Source: Flavobacteriales bacterium (GTDB lineage: Bacteria > Bacteroidota > Bacteroidia > Flavobacteriales_F > PHOS-HE28). From it: 64,000 bases of DNA. Of this stretch, positions 17,490 through 24,847 are shown piece after piece. How positions within the stretch are numbered: the first letter of the stretch is position 1; every line of letters begins with the position of its first letter. The notes beneath the pieces were generated by a model, which had not been told where the DNA came from, did not search any database, and worked only from the letters and a program-made list of their open reading frames with translations. The position numbers and the translations under genes were made by a program. The stretch covers positions 1,612,001 to 1,676,000 of the forward strand of contig JADJOI010000003.1 of assembly GCA_016713875.1 (NCBI GenBank). The letters are read 5' to 3'.

Positions 17490-18152
17490 ATGATCCTGCG
17501 GCCGGTCCTGCTCGCGTTGCTGATGGCGGTCCTTTCCGGGGCGCGGGCCCAGAGCACGTACAGCATCGCTCTACTGAAGTACAACGGCGGTGGCGACTGG
17601 TACGCCAACCCCACCAGCCTGCCCAACCTCGTCCGCTTCTGCAACGCCAACCTCGGCACGCGTATGAACCCCGACGTGCCCACCGTGGAAGTGGGGTCCA
17701 GCGACCTGTTCAACCATCCGCTGGTGCACATGACCGGGCACGGCAACGTGGTGTTCAGCCCCGCCGAGGCGGAGAACCTGCGCAACTACCTCATCGGCGG
17801 CGGCTTCCTGCACATCAGCGACAACTACGGCATGGACCCCTTCATCCGCCCCATGATGAAGCGCGTCTTCCCGGAGCTCGAGTTCGTGGCCCTGCCCTTC
17901 GCCCACCCCATCTATCACCAGCGCTACGACTTCGCCGCAGGCCTGCCCAAGGTGCATGAGCACGACGACAAGGCACCAGTGGGCCTCGGCCTCATCTGGG
18001 ATGGACGGCTGGTCTGCTTCTACGACCTGGAGTGCGACCTGGGCGACGGCTGGGAGGACCCCGATGTGCATGGCGACAGTGAGGCGATGCGCACGAAGGC
18101 CCTGCAGATGGGGGCCAACATCGTGCAGTTCGTGTTCGCGGGAGCGCAGTAG
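17490..18152 (+). CDS. DUF4159 domain-containing secreted protein
   Basis: A 220-aa exported protein (signal peptide ending ARAQ) with a DUF4159 domain over most of its length: LLKYNGGGDWYANP, TGHGNVVFSPAEAENLRNYL, GGGFLHISDNYG, and an end rich in acidic residues. DUF4159 resembles a ThuA/glutamine-amidotransferase-like fold. Related proteins occur near DUF58/MoxR systems in Bacteroidota, but none is adjacent here. TAACTTGC, overlapping the rsmE stop, ends 4 nt before the ATG. The last 24 bases of the gene plus 3 downstream form a 27-bp sequence repeated at 21466. Confidence 0.88.
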   Translation: MILRPVLLALLMAVLSGARAQSTYSIALLKYNGGGDWYANPTSLPNLVRFCNANLGTRMNPDVPTVEVGSSDLFNHPLVHMTGHGNVVFSPAEAENLRNYLIGGGFLHISDNYGMDPFIRPMMKRVFPELEFVALPFAHPIYHQRYDFAAGLPKVHEHDDKAPVGLGLIWDGRLVCFYDLECDLGDGWEDPDVHGDSEAMRTKALQMGANIVQFVFAGAQ

Positions 18153-18155
18153 CGC
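18129..18155 (+). repeat. 27-bp direct repeat, left copy (DUF4159 gene 3' end)
   Basis: TTCGTGTTCGCGGGAGCGCA plus seven more bases, spanning the last codons and stop of the DUF4159 gene. An identical 27-bp copy is at 21466-21492. The two bracket 3.3 kb of accessory DNA. Confidence 0.9.
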
Positions 18156-18238
18156 CACCTATCATCATGCAGGTCGAGGTCGAGCTGTGTGTCGTGCGAT
18201 CCGACTACCTTCACAGAAGGATCAACCCCTATTCTGCC

Positions 18239-18675
18239 ATGACACACGTTGCCCCCCCCCCGTAAGAAAATCGGTCCGAACAGCGCTTCTCTTTGTCCAC
18301 GTGGCGTGCGCAGCGCTCCTCACCCGATCAGGCTCCGCGCAAACGTCCTACTCCATCAGCTTCAGCAACCTCACTGGTTGTGACATCAAGATCTGCGCGT
18401 ATATCGATCAGGTAGCCGACAACTGCACCTCCCCGTATAACCTGGCATGCACCGTGGCCACCGCAGGGAACACGGTCACCTATTCCTTCACCGTACCGGT
18501 TGGTCATCTGTTCTGCTATTACACATTCAAGGAGGACACCAATAACCCCAACGCCACCGTGTGGACGTCGGGAAATGACCCCTGTTCCTGGAATTTTTCG
18601 GGGATCGATCTGTGCAACACGATGGACGAGGTGAATGGAAAAGGCAACTGCGACTCTGCACGATTCGCACAATGA
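18239..18675 (+). CDS. secreted protein, reading frame broken at a poly-C tract
   Basis: No recognised family. From the ATG at 18239 the frame runs M-T-H-V-A-P-P-P and then meets TAA (18263-18265) right after a tract of ten C (18252-18261). With one C more, the frame continues as VRKSVRTALLFVHVACAALL, a good signal peptide, into a cysteine-rich mature protein (YSISFSNLTGCDIKICAYID) that ends at 18675. No plausible start exists after the tract; a GTG at 18301 would remove the signal's charged end. It is either phase-variable, recently broken, or a base-calling error in the homopolymer. Its stop is 10 bp before the pre-insertion start of the next gene. Confidence 0.6.
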
Positions 18676-18702
18676 TCAAGCCCATGTGTAAGCACCCCCA
18701 TT

Positions 18703-19617
18703 TTAGGCGCAGTGCATTGTAAAGGTACTTCTTGGTGTGGTGGTGTTGTGGATGTCCTGTTGAACTGTGGGGAACTCCGCGCGTGAGCCTGCGTAGTGGG
18801 CAGGGAGTTGTCCACATTTCAACAGGAACGCCCGGGGCGAGAGGCGGAGCAGCGAAGCGTGCGGGCGCACATGGTTGTAGCGCCACATCCACTCCTGGGT
18901 CATCTGCCGGACCTGTTCGAGGGACTCGAAGATCCAGGCATCCAGCACTTCGGTCCTGTAGGTCCTGTTGAAGCGCTCGATCAGGCCGTTCTGCATGGGC
19001 CGGCCAGGCTGGATGTAGGTGAACTCGATGCCGTTGGTTGCCGCCCATTCTTTCATGGCCTGGGCGATGAACTCCGGGCCGTTGTCCATGCGCAGGCGTT
19101 CGGGCTTGCCGCGCCACTCGATGAGTTGTTCGAGCTCCCGGATCGCACGAGGGGCCGGCAGTGAAGTGTCCACCGCGATGCACAGCGCTTCGCGGTTGAA
19201 GTCGTCCATCACGTTGAAGGTCCTGTACTTGCGGCCAGTGACCAGCGCATCGTGCATGAAGTCCATGCTCCAGGTGATGTTCGGCCCGATGGGCAGCACG
19301 ATCGGGTCTTTCACCCGCTCGGGGACACGGCGTTTGGTGCGTTTGCGCTGGGGCAACTTGCACTCCTTGTAGATCCGATGCAGACGCTTCTTGTTGGCCT
19401 TGCAGCCCTCGTTGCGCATGTGGATCCGTATCAACGAGAAGCCCCACTGCGCCTCGCTCTCCGCCACCCGCATCATGTGTTCGATCACCTCCGCATCGTT
19501 CTTCTCCTTGGGCACGTAGCGGTACACGCTCGCGCTCAAGTCCAACAGCTTGCAGGCCCGGCGTTCGCTGTACTGGCGCTGTTCGACCAGCCGGCGTACG
19601 ATCTCTCGCTTATCGTC
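18703..19617 (-). CDS. IS3-family transposase OrfB (DDE integrase)
   Basis: rve-type integrase core with DDE residues in WSMDFMHDAL, RMDNGPEF and LIERFNRTYRTEVLD, and the family ending YNHVRPHASL. Conserved OrfB sequence (DKREIVRRLVEQRQYSERRA) begins near 19617, upstream of any ATG, and the frame is open back to 19647. Translation is therefore expected by -1 frameshifting from orfA, as usual in IS3 elements. A separate start at a TTG (19545) would lose conserved sequence. The element looks intact. Confidence 0.9.
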   Translation of the reverse strand, partial: DDKREIVRRLVEQRQYSERRACKLLDLSASVYRYVPKEKNDAEVIEHMMRVAESEAQWGFSLIRIHMRNEGCKANKKRLHRIYKECKLPQRKRTKRRVPERVKDPIVLPIGPNITWSMDFMHDALVTGRKYRTFNVMDDFNREALCIAVDTSLPAPRAIRELEQLIEWRGKPERLRMDNGPEFIAQAMKEWAATNGIEFTYIQPGRPMQNGLIERFNRTYRTEVLDAWIFESLEQVRQMTQEWMWRYNHVRPHASLLRLSPRAFLLKCGQLPAHYAGSRAEFPTVQQDIHNTTTPRSTFTMHCA

Positions 19618-19622
19618 CGGGC

Positions 19623-19889
19623 CTACAACTTTCCCTCGATGATCTCCTTAAGCACCTGGCGGTCCATCTGCGCCTCGGTGTACATCTTCTCCAGCCGGGC
19701 ATACTTGGCCTTCAGCTCCTTGAACTCCTTGAGCTGGTTGGCGTCCAGGCCGCTGTACTTGGCCTTCCACTGGTAGAACGTGGGCTGGCTCACACCGTGC
19801 TCCCGGCACAGGTCCGCCACCTTCTTGCCCGCCTCATGCTCTCGCAGCATCGCAACGATCTGCGTCTCGGTGAATCTGCTCTTCTTCAT
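19623..19889 (-). CDS. IS3-family transposase OrfA (helix-turn-helix)
   Basis: An 88-aa HTH_Tnp_1 protein: MKKSRFTETQIVAMLREHEA, then VADLCREHGVSQPTFYQWK (the helix-turn-helix), then a leucine-zipper-like tail. It binds the IS ends and provides the N-terminus of the OrfAB fusion transposase. A GGGAAAG stretch just before the stop is the likely slippage region. The start is the ATG at 19887-19889. Confidence 0.9.
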   Translation of the reverse strand: MKKSRFTETQIVAMLREHEAGKKVADLCREHGVSQPTFYQWKAKYSGLDANQLKEFKELKAKYARLEKMYTEAQMDRQVLKEIIEGKL

Positions 19890-19948
19890 CCTGATCAAGG
19901 TTAGGTGTTTCTACGTTCACCTGCACCTGTTTCAGGGGGTGCTTACAC

Positions 19949-21388
19949 ATGCGCCAGCTGCCGACCATATTACTTGGCCTGCTCGTCCAACTCTCGTTTA
20001 CAAGTGGCGCGCAGAACCAGAATGCCGTGTGGTTTTACGACATCACTACGGGCCTGGACTTCATGACCAACCCACCTACGGTGATGCACGTCAGTACCGA
20101 GCTTGAGGGGAGCGTTTCGGTGATCAGTTCCGATGAGGGTGAGCTTATGTTCTACGCCGATGAGGAACGTATCCGGAACGCCCAGGATCAAGTACTGGTG
20201 AACGGTGATGGTCTGAACGCAAGTACGTTCATGAGCAAGTCGCAATCGAACATGATCCTGCCCTGGCCTGGCCACTCAGGGCAGTATTACATGATCCAAC
20301 CCTATCCCTGGAACCTGAACGACCCCATGGCGCCGACGTTCTACCACAGGATCGACATGAATGCGCTAGGGGGGAGTGGCGTGGTAGTGGAGAAGAACAT
20401 CGTGCTGGCGGACAGCGCCGGGGCATATATCACCGCTGTTCTTGATTCCGCTGGAACAGGCATCTGGGTGGTTCTTCACCACCTTAACGCTCCCCGGTTC
20501 ATGGCTTATCATCTTGATACCGATGGGCTGTCCACCGTGCCTGTGGTCAGTGAAGCAGGACCCGATATCCCGCCGACGTTCTATCAGTCGCTTGGCTTAC
20601 TAAGGCCTTCGCCCAATGGCGAGCGGTTGTATCTGGTCAAGCCCTACTCGAACTGGACAAGCGATTGTTCGTTGCATCAAATGGACTTCAACCGCTCCAC
20701 AGGTGAGATAACGGCTTTTCAAACGATCGGTGGCCCGGGATATGGTGGTTTGGAGATCTCCCCGTCCGGGCAGTTCCTGTACACCAACACCTACGTGTGC
20801 GACTCCACCATCGCTTCAAGGTTGTGGCAGTATGATGTATCTTCCGGTGATTCGGCCACCATTCAGGCGTCCAGAACGTTGGTGTACGAAGCACCCAGAC
20901 CGCCGGGACCCTGTCTCGGCATACAGGGTAATCTAGCCTTGGGCATCGACGGTCGGATCTATTGCGCTGTTTCCTATGCCCAGCACCTGGGCGTGATCAA
21001 CGCGCCGGACCTTCCCGCCCCGGCATGCGACTACGTGCATCAAGGCTACTACCTCGATGGAGACACCACCTGGCTGGGCCTCCCCAACCAAATGCGCGCC
21101 TATCCGATCACGTCAACAGGCATCGCATTGATCACGGACGATGTGCCGCGCCTGCTCATCGTTCCCGATCCAGCCAAGGACGGGTGTCGGATCGTGGTCG
21201 GCGCCGACCAAGTGGATCGTCTGGAACTGCTGGACGCCAGAGGCCACCGTGTCCGCACACTGCGCTGCGCCCCGGGCCAACGCGAACTGCAGCTCGACCG
21301 GGAGGGCCTGGCCAACGGACTCTACATCGTGGTGGCCCGGCAGGCGGACGGTAAAGTGGCGGCCGTAGGGCGGGTGGTCTTTGAGTAG
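19949..21388 (+). CDS. secreted protein with T9SS type A sorting domain
   Basis: A 479-aa exported protein (signal peptide MRQLPTILLGLLVQLSFTSG). The middle (around residues 25-390) is beta-rich with WD/propeller-like strands (YFYDITTGLDF-like openings, LEISPSGQFLYTNTYV). The last 75 residues are a type IX sorting domain (LLIVPDPAKDGCRIVV, then ELLDARGHRVRTL, then GLANGLYIVVAR). The start codon lies inside the CATG target duplication of the IS, so insertion kept the coding sequence but removed its native upstream context. Before insertion the gene began 10 bp after the poly-C gene and was probably co-expressed with it. Confidence 0.85.
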   Translation: MRQLPTILLGLLVQLSFTSGAQNQNAVWFYDITTGLDFMTNPPTVMHVSTELEGSVSVISSDEGELMFYADEERIRNAQDQVLVNGDGLNASTFMSKSQSNMILPWPGHSGQYYMIQPYPWNLNDPMAPTFYHRIDMNALGGSGVVVEKNIVLADSAGAYITAVLDSAGTGIWVVLHHLNAPRFMAYHLDTDGLSTVPVVSEAGPDIPPTFYQSLGLLRPSPNGERLYLVKPYSNWTSDCSLHQMDFNRSTGEITAFQTIGGPGYGGLEISPSGQFLYTNTYVCDSTIASRLWQYDVSSGDSATIQASRTLVYEAPRPPGPCLGIQGNLALGIDGRIYCAVSYAQHLGVINAPDLPAPACDYVHQGYYLDGDTTWLGLPNQMRAYPITSTGIALITDDVPRLLIVPDPAKDGCRIVVGADQVDRLELLDARGHRVRTLRCAPGQRELQLDREGLANGLYIVVARQADGKVAAVGRVVFE

Positions 21389-21465
21389 GACCGGTCCGGT
21401 CGAGGCTACAACGTCCCACTCGCGCGCTCGCGGATCTTGAAGGTGCTGGTTCCGAGATCGTTCAT

Positions 21466-21492
21466 TTCGTGTTCGCGGGAGCGCAGTAGCGC
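21466..21492 (+). repeat. 27-bp direct repeat, right copy
   Basis: Identical to 18129-18155, the 3' end and stop of the DUF4159 gene, but here not attached to any reading frame of that gene. It is followed at once by the GAGTGGC/ACTCGCC word array. The stretch before it (21389-21465) shows nothing recognisable. Confidence 0.9.
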
Positions 21493-21493
21493 G

Positions 21494-21638
21494 GTGAGTG
21501 GCGAGTGCCTGCGCACCAGGCCGAGTGGCGTGTGGCGAGTGACCGCCCATGCGGACTCGCCACTCAACACTCAACACTCGCCACTCGCCACTCGCTACTC
21601 AACACTCGCCACTCGCCACTCGCTACTCGCGACTCCTC
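21494..21638. repeat. heptamer-word array (ACTCNNN) with inverted left arm
   Basis: From 21555 to 21638 there are twelve consecutive 7-bp units, each ACTC plus three bases (GCC five times, AAC three times, GCT twice, GCG and CTC). The left part carries the complement (GTGAGTGGCGAGTG at 21494 and GAGTGGCGTGTGGCGAGTG from 21523), so the whole can fold into a long hairpin. It ends 1 bp before the terC stop codon. Confidence 0.85.
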
Positions 21639-21639
21639 G

Positions 21640-22377
21640 TCATCGATTAAGCTTCACCACCCGCTTCCGGTACCGCATGTTGAGCAGTTCCACGATGAAG
21701 CTGAAGGCCATAGCGGCATAGGCGTAGCCCTTCGGGATCTCGCTGTGGTGCACCGGCTCCAGCCCCTCGAAGAAGAGCATGAAGCCCACCAGCACCAGGA
21801 AGGAGAGCGCCAGCATCTTCAGGGAGGGGTGCTTCTCGATGAAGCCGCTGATGGCGTTGGCGAAGAAGAACATCACGACCATGGCGATCACCACGGCGGC
21901 GATCATGATCTCCACATGCTTTGCCAGGCCGATGGCGGTGACGATGCTGTCGAAGGAGAACACCGCGTCCACTAGGAGGATCTGGGCCATCAAGGCGCCG
22001 AACGAGGCGGGCTTCGTCCGGGCACCCAGGTCCTGATCATCCCCCTCCAACTTGTGGTGGATCTCCTTCACGGCCTTGTAGAGCAGGAAGAGGCCGCCGA
22101 AGAACATGATGCAGTTGCGCAGGTTGAACGGGTAGCCGAGCACCGAGAAGAGCGCGCGTTCGCCGTTGTGCACCAACCACCCGATGCCCAGGAGAAGTGC
22201 GGACCGCAGCAGGATGCCGCCGACCATCCAAATGCGCCGGCCGGCGAGCCGCTTCCCTTCGGGCATGCGCCCCAGGATGATGCTGACGAAGATGACGTTG
22301 TCGATCCCCAGCACCACTTCCAGCACGGTGAGGGTGAGCAGGCTGATGAGCGCGCCGACGGTGAACAGGTCCTCCAT
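21640..22377 (-). CDS. TerC family integral membrane protein
   Basis: A 245-aa protein with about seven membrane segments and the TerC signature: LEVVLGIDNVIFVSIILGRM near the start, then LLVDAVFSFDSIVTAIGL in the second half, the two intramembrane Asp-containing motifs. TerC proteins are linked to manganese export and metallation of exported proteins and to tellurite resistance. The ATG at 22375-22377 begins the first conserved segment; the open frame above it is antisense of tonB. The gene ends against the ACTC heptamer array. Confidence 0.92.
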   Translation of the reverse strand: MEDLFTVGALISLLTLTVLEVVLGIDNVIFVSIILGRMPEGKRLAGRRIWMVGGILLRSALLLGIGWLVHNGERALFSVLGYPFNLRNCIMFFGGLFLLYKAVKEIHHKLEGDDQDLGARTKPASFGALMAQILLVDAVFSFDSIVTAIGLAKHVEIMIAAVVIAMVVMFFFANAISGFIEKHPSLKMLALSFLVLVGFMLFFEGLEPVHHSEIPKGYAYAAMAFSFIVELLNMRYRKRVVKLNR

Positions 22378-22488
22378 GGGGGCGAAGATGCGAAGGGCGG
22401 CCGGACCGGTATATCGATCGAACGGATCGGCAGGTCCGCGTGTACGGGAGCATGAAGACGGACCGTTCACCCCACAAACCCCTGCGCC

Positions 22489-23352
22489 ATGTGGACCCTG
22501 CTCGCCCTCGCCCTGCTCGCCATCCTTGCGCTGTTGCTCCACGCCGATGGATGGAACAACGTGCTGTCCCCCGCCCGGAATGAGCTGGTCTTCGCCGGCC
22601 GGCACCAGGCCTACGGCGCCTACCGCCTCCGGCGTGATCACCAGCGGGTGATGGCCCTGGCGGTGGCGGCCACGGTCGCCCTGGTGGCCGCGCTCGTGCT
22701 GCTACCTCGGCTCTTCGCTCCGCACGGTGCCGCCGCCGCCCCACCCCGCAGCACCGGCATCATCGTGGAGCTGGAGAAGTTCACCACGCAGCCGGTGAAG
22801 CCGACAGCACCCACCGCGCCCCCTCAGCGCAGCACCCCGGCGGCCCCGCGGAGCCAGGGACAGGGCTTCGTGCCCGTGGCGGTGGACAGCATCGCCCATG
22901 CCCCGGTGGATACGGCATCGACGCCCACGAGCGGTACCACCGGATCGGGGACGGCCACGGACAGCACCGCTTCCGCAGCGCCTGCCGGAGGTGGCGGAGG
23001 CACCGCCACCGGGACCACGCCGGCCGGCCCCATGGGCATGATGGCCGTAGAGGAAGTGCCGCTCTACCCCGGCGGCATGGAGGCATTGTACCGCGACCTG
23101 GGCCGCTGGGTGATGTACCCCGACATCGACCGCACGGCCGGGCGCGAAGGCCGCGTGCTCGTGGGCTTCGTGGTGGACGAGGAAGGCCGCGTGGGCGAGG
23201 TGCGCGTGATCAGCGGAGTGAGCCGCACGCTCGACGCCGAGGCGGTGCGGGTGGTGAAGCGCATGCCCCGCTGGAAGCCCGGACGCCACGGCGGCCAGAC
23301 GGTGTCCGTGTTCTACGTGCTGCCGATCAACTTCAAGCTGGGCCGGAACTGA
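22489..23352 (+). CDS. energy transducer TonB
   Basis: A 287-aa TonB. It has an N-terminal hydrophobic stretch, then the Bacteroidota-type ELVFAGRHQAYGAYRLRR, a membrane helix (MALAVAATVALVAALVLL), a Pro/Thr/Gly-rich periplasmic linker (around residues 85-185), and the C-terminal TonB domain (EEVPLYPGGMEALYRDLGRW, then GRVLVGFVVDEEGRVGEVRV). It transmits proton-motive force to outer-membrane TonB-dependent receptors. No exbB/exbD is nearby. Its 3' end overlaps the convergent hydrolase gene by 20 bp. Confidence 0.93.
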   Translation: MWTLLALALLAILALLLHADGWNNVLSPARNELVFAGRHQAYGAYRLRRDHQRVMALAVAATVALVAALVLLPRLFAPHGAAAAPPRSTGIIVELEKFTTQPVKPTAPTAPPQRSTPAAPRSQGQGFVPVAVDSIAHAPVDTASTPTSGTTGSGTATDSTASAAPAGGGGGTATGTTPAGPMGMMAVEEVPLYPGGMEALYRDLGRWVMYPDIDRTAGREGRVLVGFVVDEEGRVGEVRVISGVSRTLDAEAVRVVKRMPRWKPGRHGGQTVSVFYVLPINFKLGRN

Positions 23353-24004
23353 GCGGCTCGCCGGCCAGCGCGCGCTGCACGAGCGCGGACACGGTCGGGG
23401 CCAGCGTGTACACCATGAGGTGGCCGCCCCCCTTCACCACCACCGCGCCCCGGATGGGGCCCAGCGGCATCAGGTGGTCGTTGTCACCATGGACATGCAC
23501 CAGGCCCGGCACGGGCCGCGCCGGACCGTTCCACCGCAGCACCGCGTCCACCTGCACCTGCAACTGGGCCACGGGATGCACCTCCAGCAGCGCGTCCAGC
23601 AGGGCGATGGCGTCGGCATCGGTGGCACCCATCTGCCAGCGCAGGAAGGGCTTGGTGCGCTGGATGAAGGCCCGGGAGAGCAGCTTCTCCGGATGTGTGC
23701 CGCGCAGCACCTTGATCGGCGCCGGCATCTCGTGTGGTCCCTTCCAGCTGGAGATGATCACCACGCGTTGCGGCCCGGTCAGTGCCGCCAGCTCCTGGGC
23801 CACCATGCCGCCCATGCTCACGCCCACCAGTGCATGCGGCACGGTGCGGTCCACCCGCTCAGCCAGGCGTGCGGCGAGGTCGGCGAGCGTGCTGCCCGCC
23901 GGCATCGTCGGCCAGTCATGCGCGATCACGCGGTGGCCCGGCAGGTCGATCCTGCCGAACAGGCGATGGTCCGCGCCGAGGCCGGGGATGAGGTGCACGT
24001 CCAA
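23333..24004 (-). CDS. alpha/beta hydrolase
   Basis: A 223-aa compact alpha/beta hydrolase. It starts at the first strand (DVHLIPGLGADHRLF with the oxyanion-type GLG), has the nucleophile elbow GVSMGG, an acidic residue in HVHGDNDHLMP and the catalytic His in GGGHLMV. No signal peptide is seen, so it is cytoplasmic. No ATG is available; the start is TTG at 24004 or GTG at 23998. The substrate is unknown. Confidence 0.85.
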   Translation of the reverse strand: MDVHLIPGLGADHRLFGRIDLPGHRVIAHDWPTMPAGSTLADLAARLAERVDRTVPHALVGVSMGGMVAQELAALTGPQRVVIISSWKGPHEMPAPIKVLRGTHPEKLLSRAFIQRTKPFLRWQMGATDADAIALLDALLEVHPVAQLQVQVDAVLRWNGPARPVPGLVHVHGDNDHLMPLGPIRGAVVVKGGGHLMVYTLAPTVSALVQRALAGEPLSSGPA

Positions 24005-24045
24005 GACGGCGCGAAGTTGGGCGATGCCGTGCTACATTGGGCTTC

Positions 24046-24834
24046 ATGCGCACCCTCACGCTCCTCCTCCTCCTCGCCGGTCCGGCGGCGACCCCGGTGA
24101 AGGCCCAGGTCCAGAACCCCGGCTTCGAGAACGGCATCTCGGGGTGGAACGTGTACTGCCCTTGCCAGCCCTACCTGTTCACGGGTGATGTGCCGCCCGG
24201 TGGCGGATCCCAATCGCTGAGCGTGGGCATCCTGGATTTCAACTGCGTCTGCTCCATCGTGGAGACGATCTACCAACCGGCATCCTGGCTCACGCCGGGA
24301 ACCTGGGTGTTGAGCGCCTGGATCCGCAACGCCGATCCCGGGAACGCTCCTGGCGCGGCCGTGCGGCTGAGCGAAGGACCGGCCTACGCCAGCCCCATCC
24401 TCGCGGATGCCTGGTCGGACGACGGCGTGTGGACCTACGTCGCGGACACCTTCCTCGTCACGTCCTCGACCAACATCAGCGCACTTCAGCTCTCGCTCAT
24501 CCCAGATGATGGCAACCAGATGCCCCTCGGGCTCTTCGCGGCCTTCGATCAGGTGCTGATCCAACCGCTGATCGCCACCAGCATGGAGGAGCATGCGGCG
24601 GTCGCCCTATCGGTCTTCCCGATGCCCGTGTCCGATGTGCTCACCATAGCGCTTCCGGAACCGTGGTCATCGCTCACCGTGCTCGATGCCATGGGTCGCG
24701 TGGTGCAGCAGGTCACCCCGGTCCGAACGGAGGGGCCGATGCGCATGATGGTAGCTGAGCTACCCTCGGGGAACTACCTGCTGCAGGCCACGACGGACGC
24801 GGGCTTCCGCACCGTGCGCTTCATCAAGAACTAG
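24046..24834 (+). CDS. secreted protein with T9SS type A sorting domain
   Basis: A 262-aa exported protein: signal peptide MRTLTLLLLLAGPAATPVKA, then a carbohydrate-binding-like jelly-roll (VQNPGFENGISGWNVYCPCQ, a usual opening of CBM-like domains), and a C-terminal T9SS sorting domain (LSVFPMPVSDVLTIALP, then LPSGNYLLQATTDAGFRTVR). TACATTGG ends 5 nt before this ATG, which supports it over the upstream TTG in frame. It is probably released or attached at the cell surface; the function is unknown. Confidence 0.85.
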   Translation: MRTLTLLLLLAGPAATPVKAQVQNPGFENGISGWNVYCPCQPYLFTGDVPPGGGSQSLSVGILDFNCVCSIVETIYQPASWLTPGTWVLSAWIRNADPGNAPGAAVRLSEGPAYASPILADAWSDDGVWTYVADTFLVTSSTNISALQLSLIPDDGNQMPLGLFAAFDQVLIQPLIATSMEEHAAVALSVFPMPVSDVLTIALPEPWSSLTVLDAMGRVVQQVTPVRTEGPMRMMVAELPSGNYLLQATTDAGFRTVRFIKN

Positions 24835-24847
24835 GGTCGGCGAACGT

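Larger units (their letters stand above)
18687..19947 (-). mobile_element. IS3-family (IS407-group-like) insertion sequence, 1261 bp
   Basis: The ends are inverted: TGTAAGCACCCCC at 18687 and its complement ending at 19947, with weaker matches inside (AGGCGCAG / AGGTGCAG). The flanks carry the 4-bp duplication CATG (18683-18686 and 19948-19951); a 4-bp duplication is typical of the IS407 group. It contains orfA and orfB on the minus strand. The right-hand CATG supplies the start codon of the 19949 gene, so the element sits exactly on a start codon. Confidence 0.92.
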
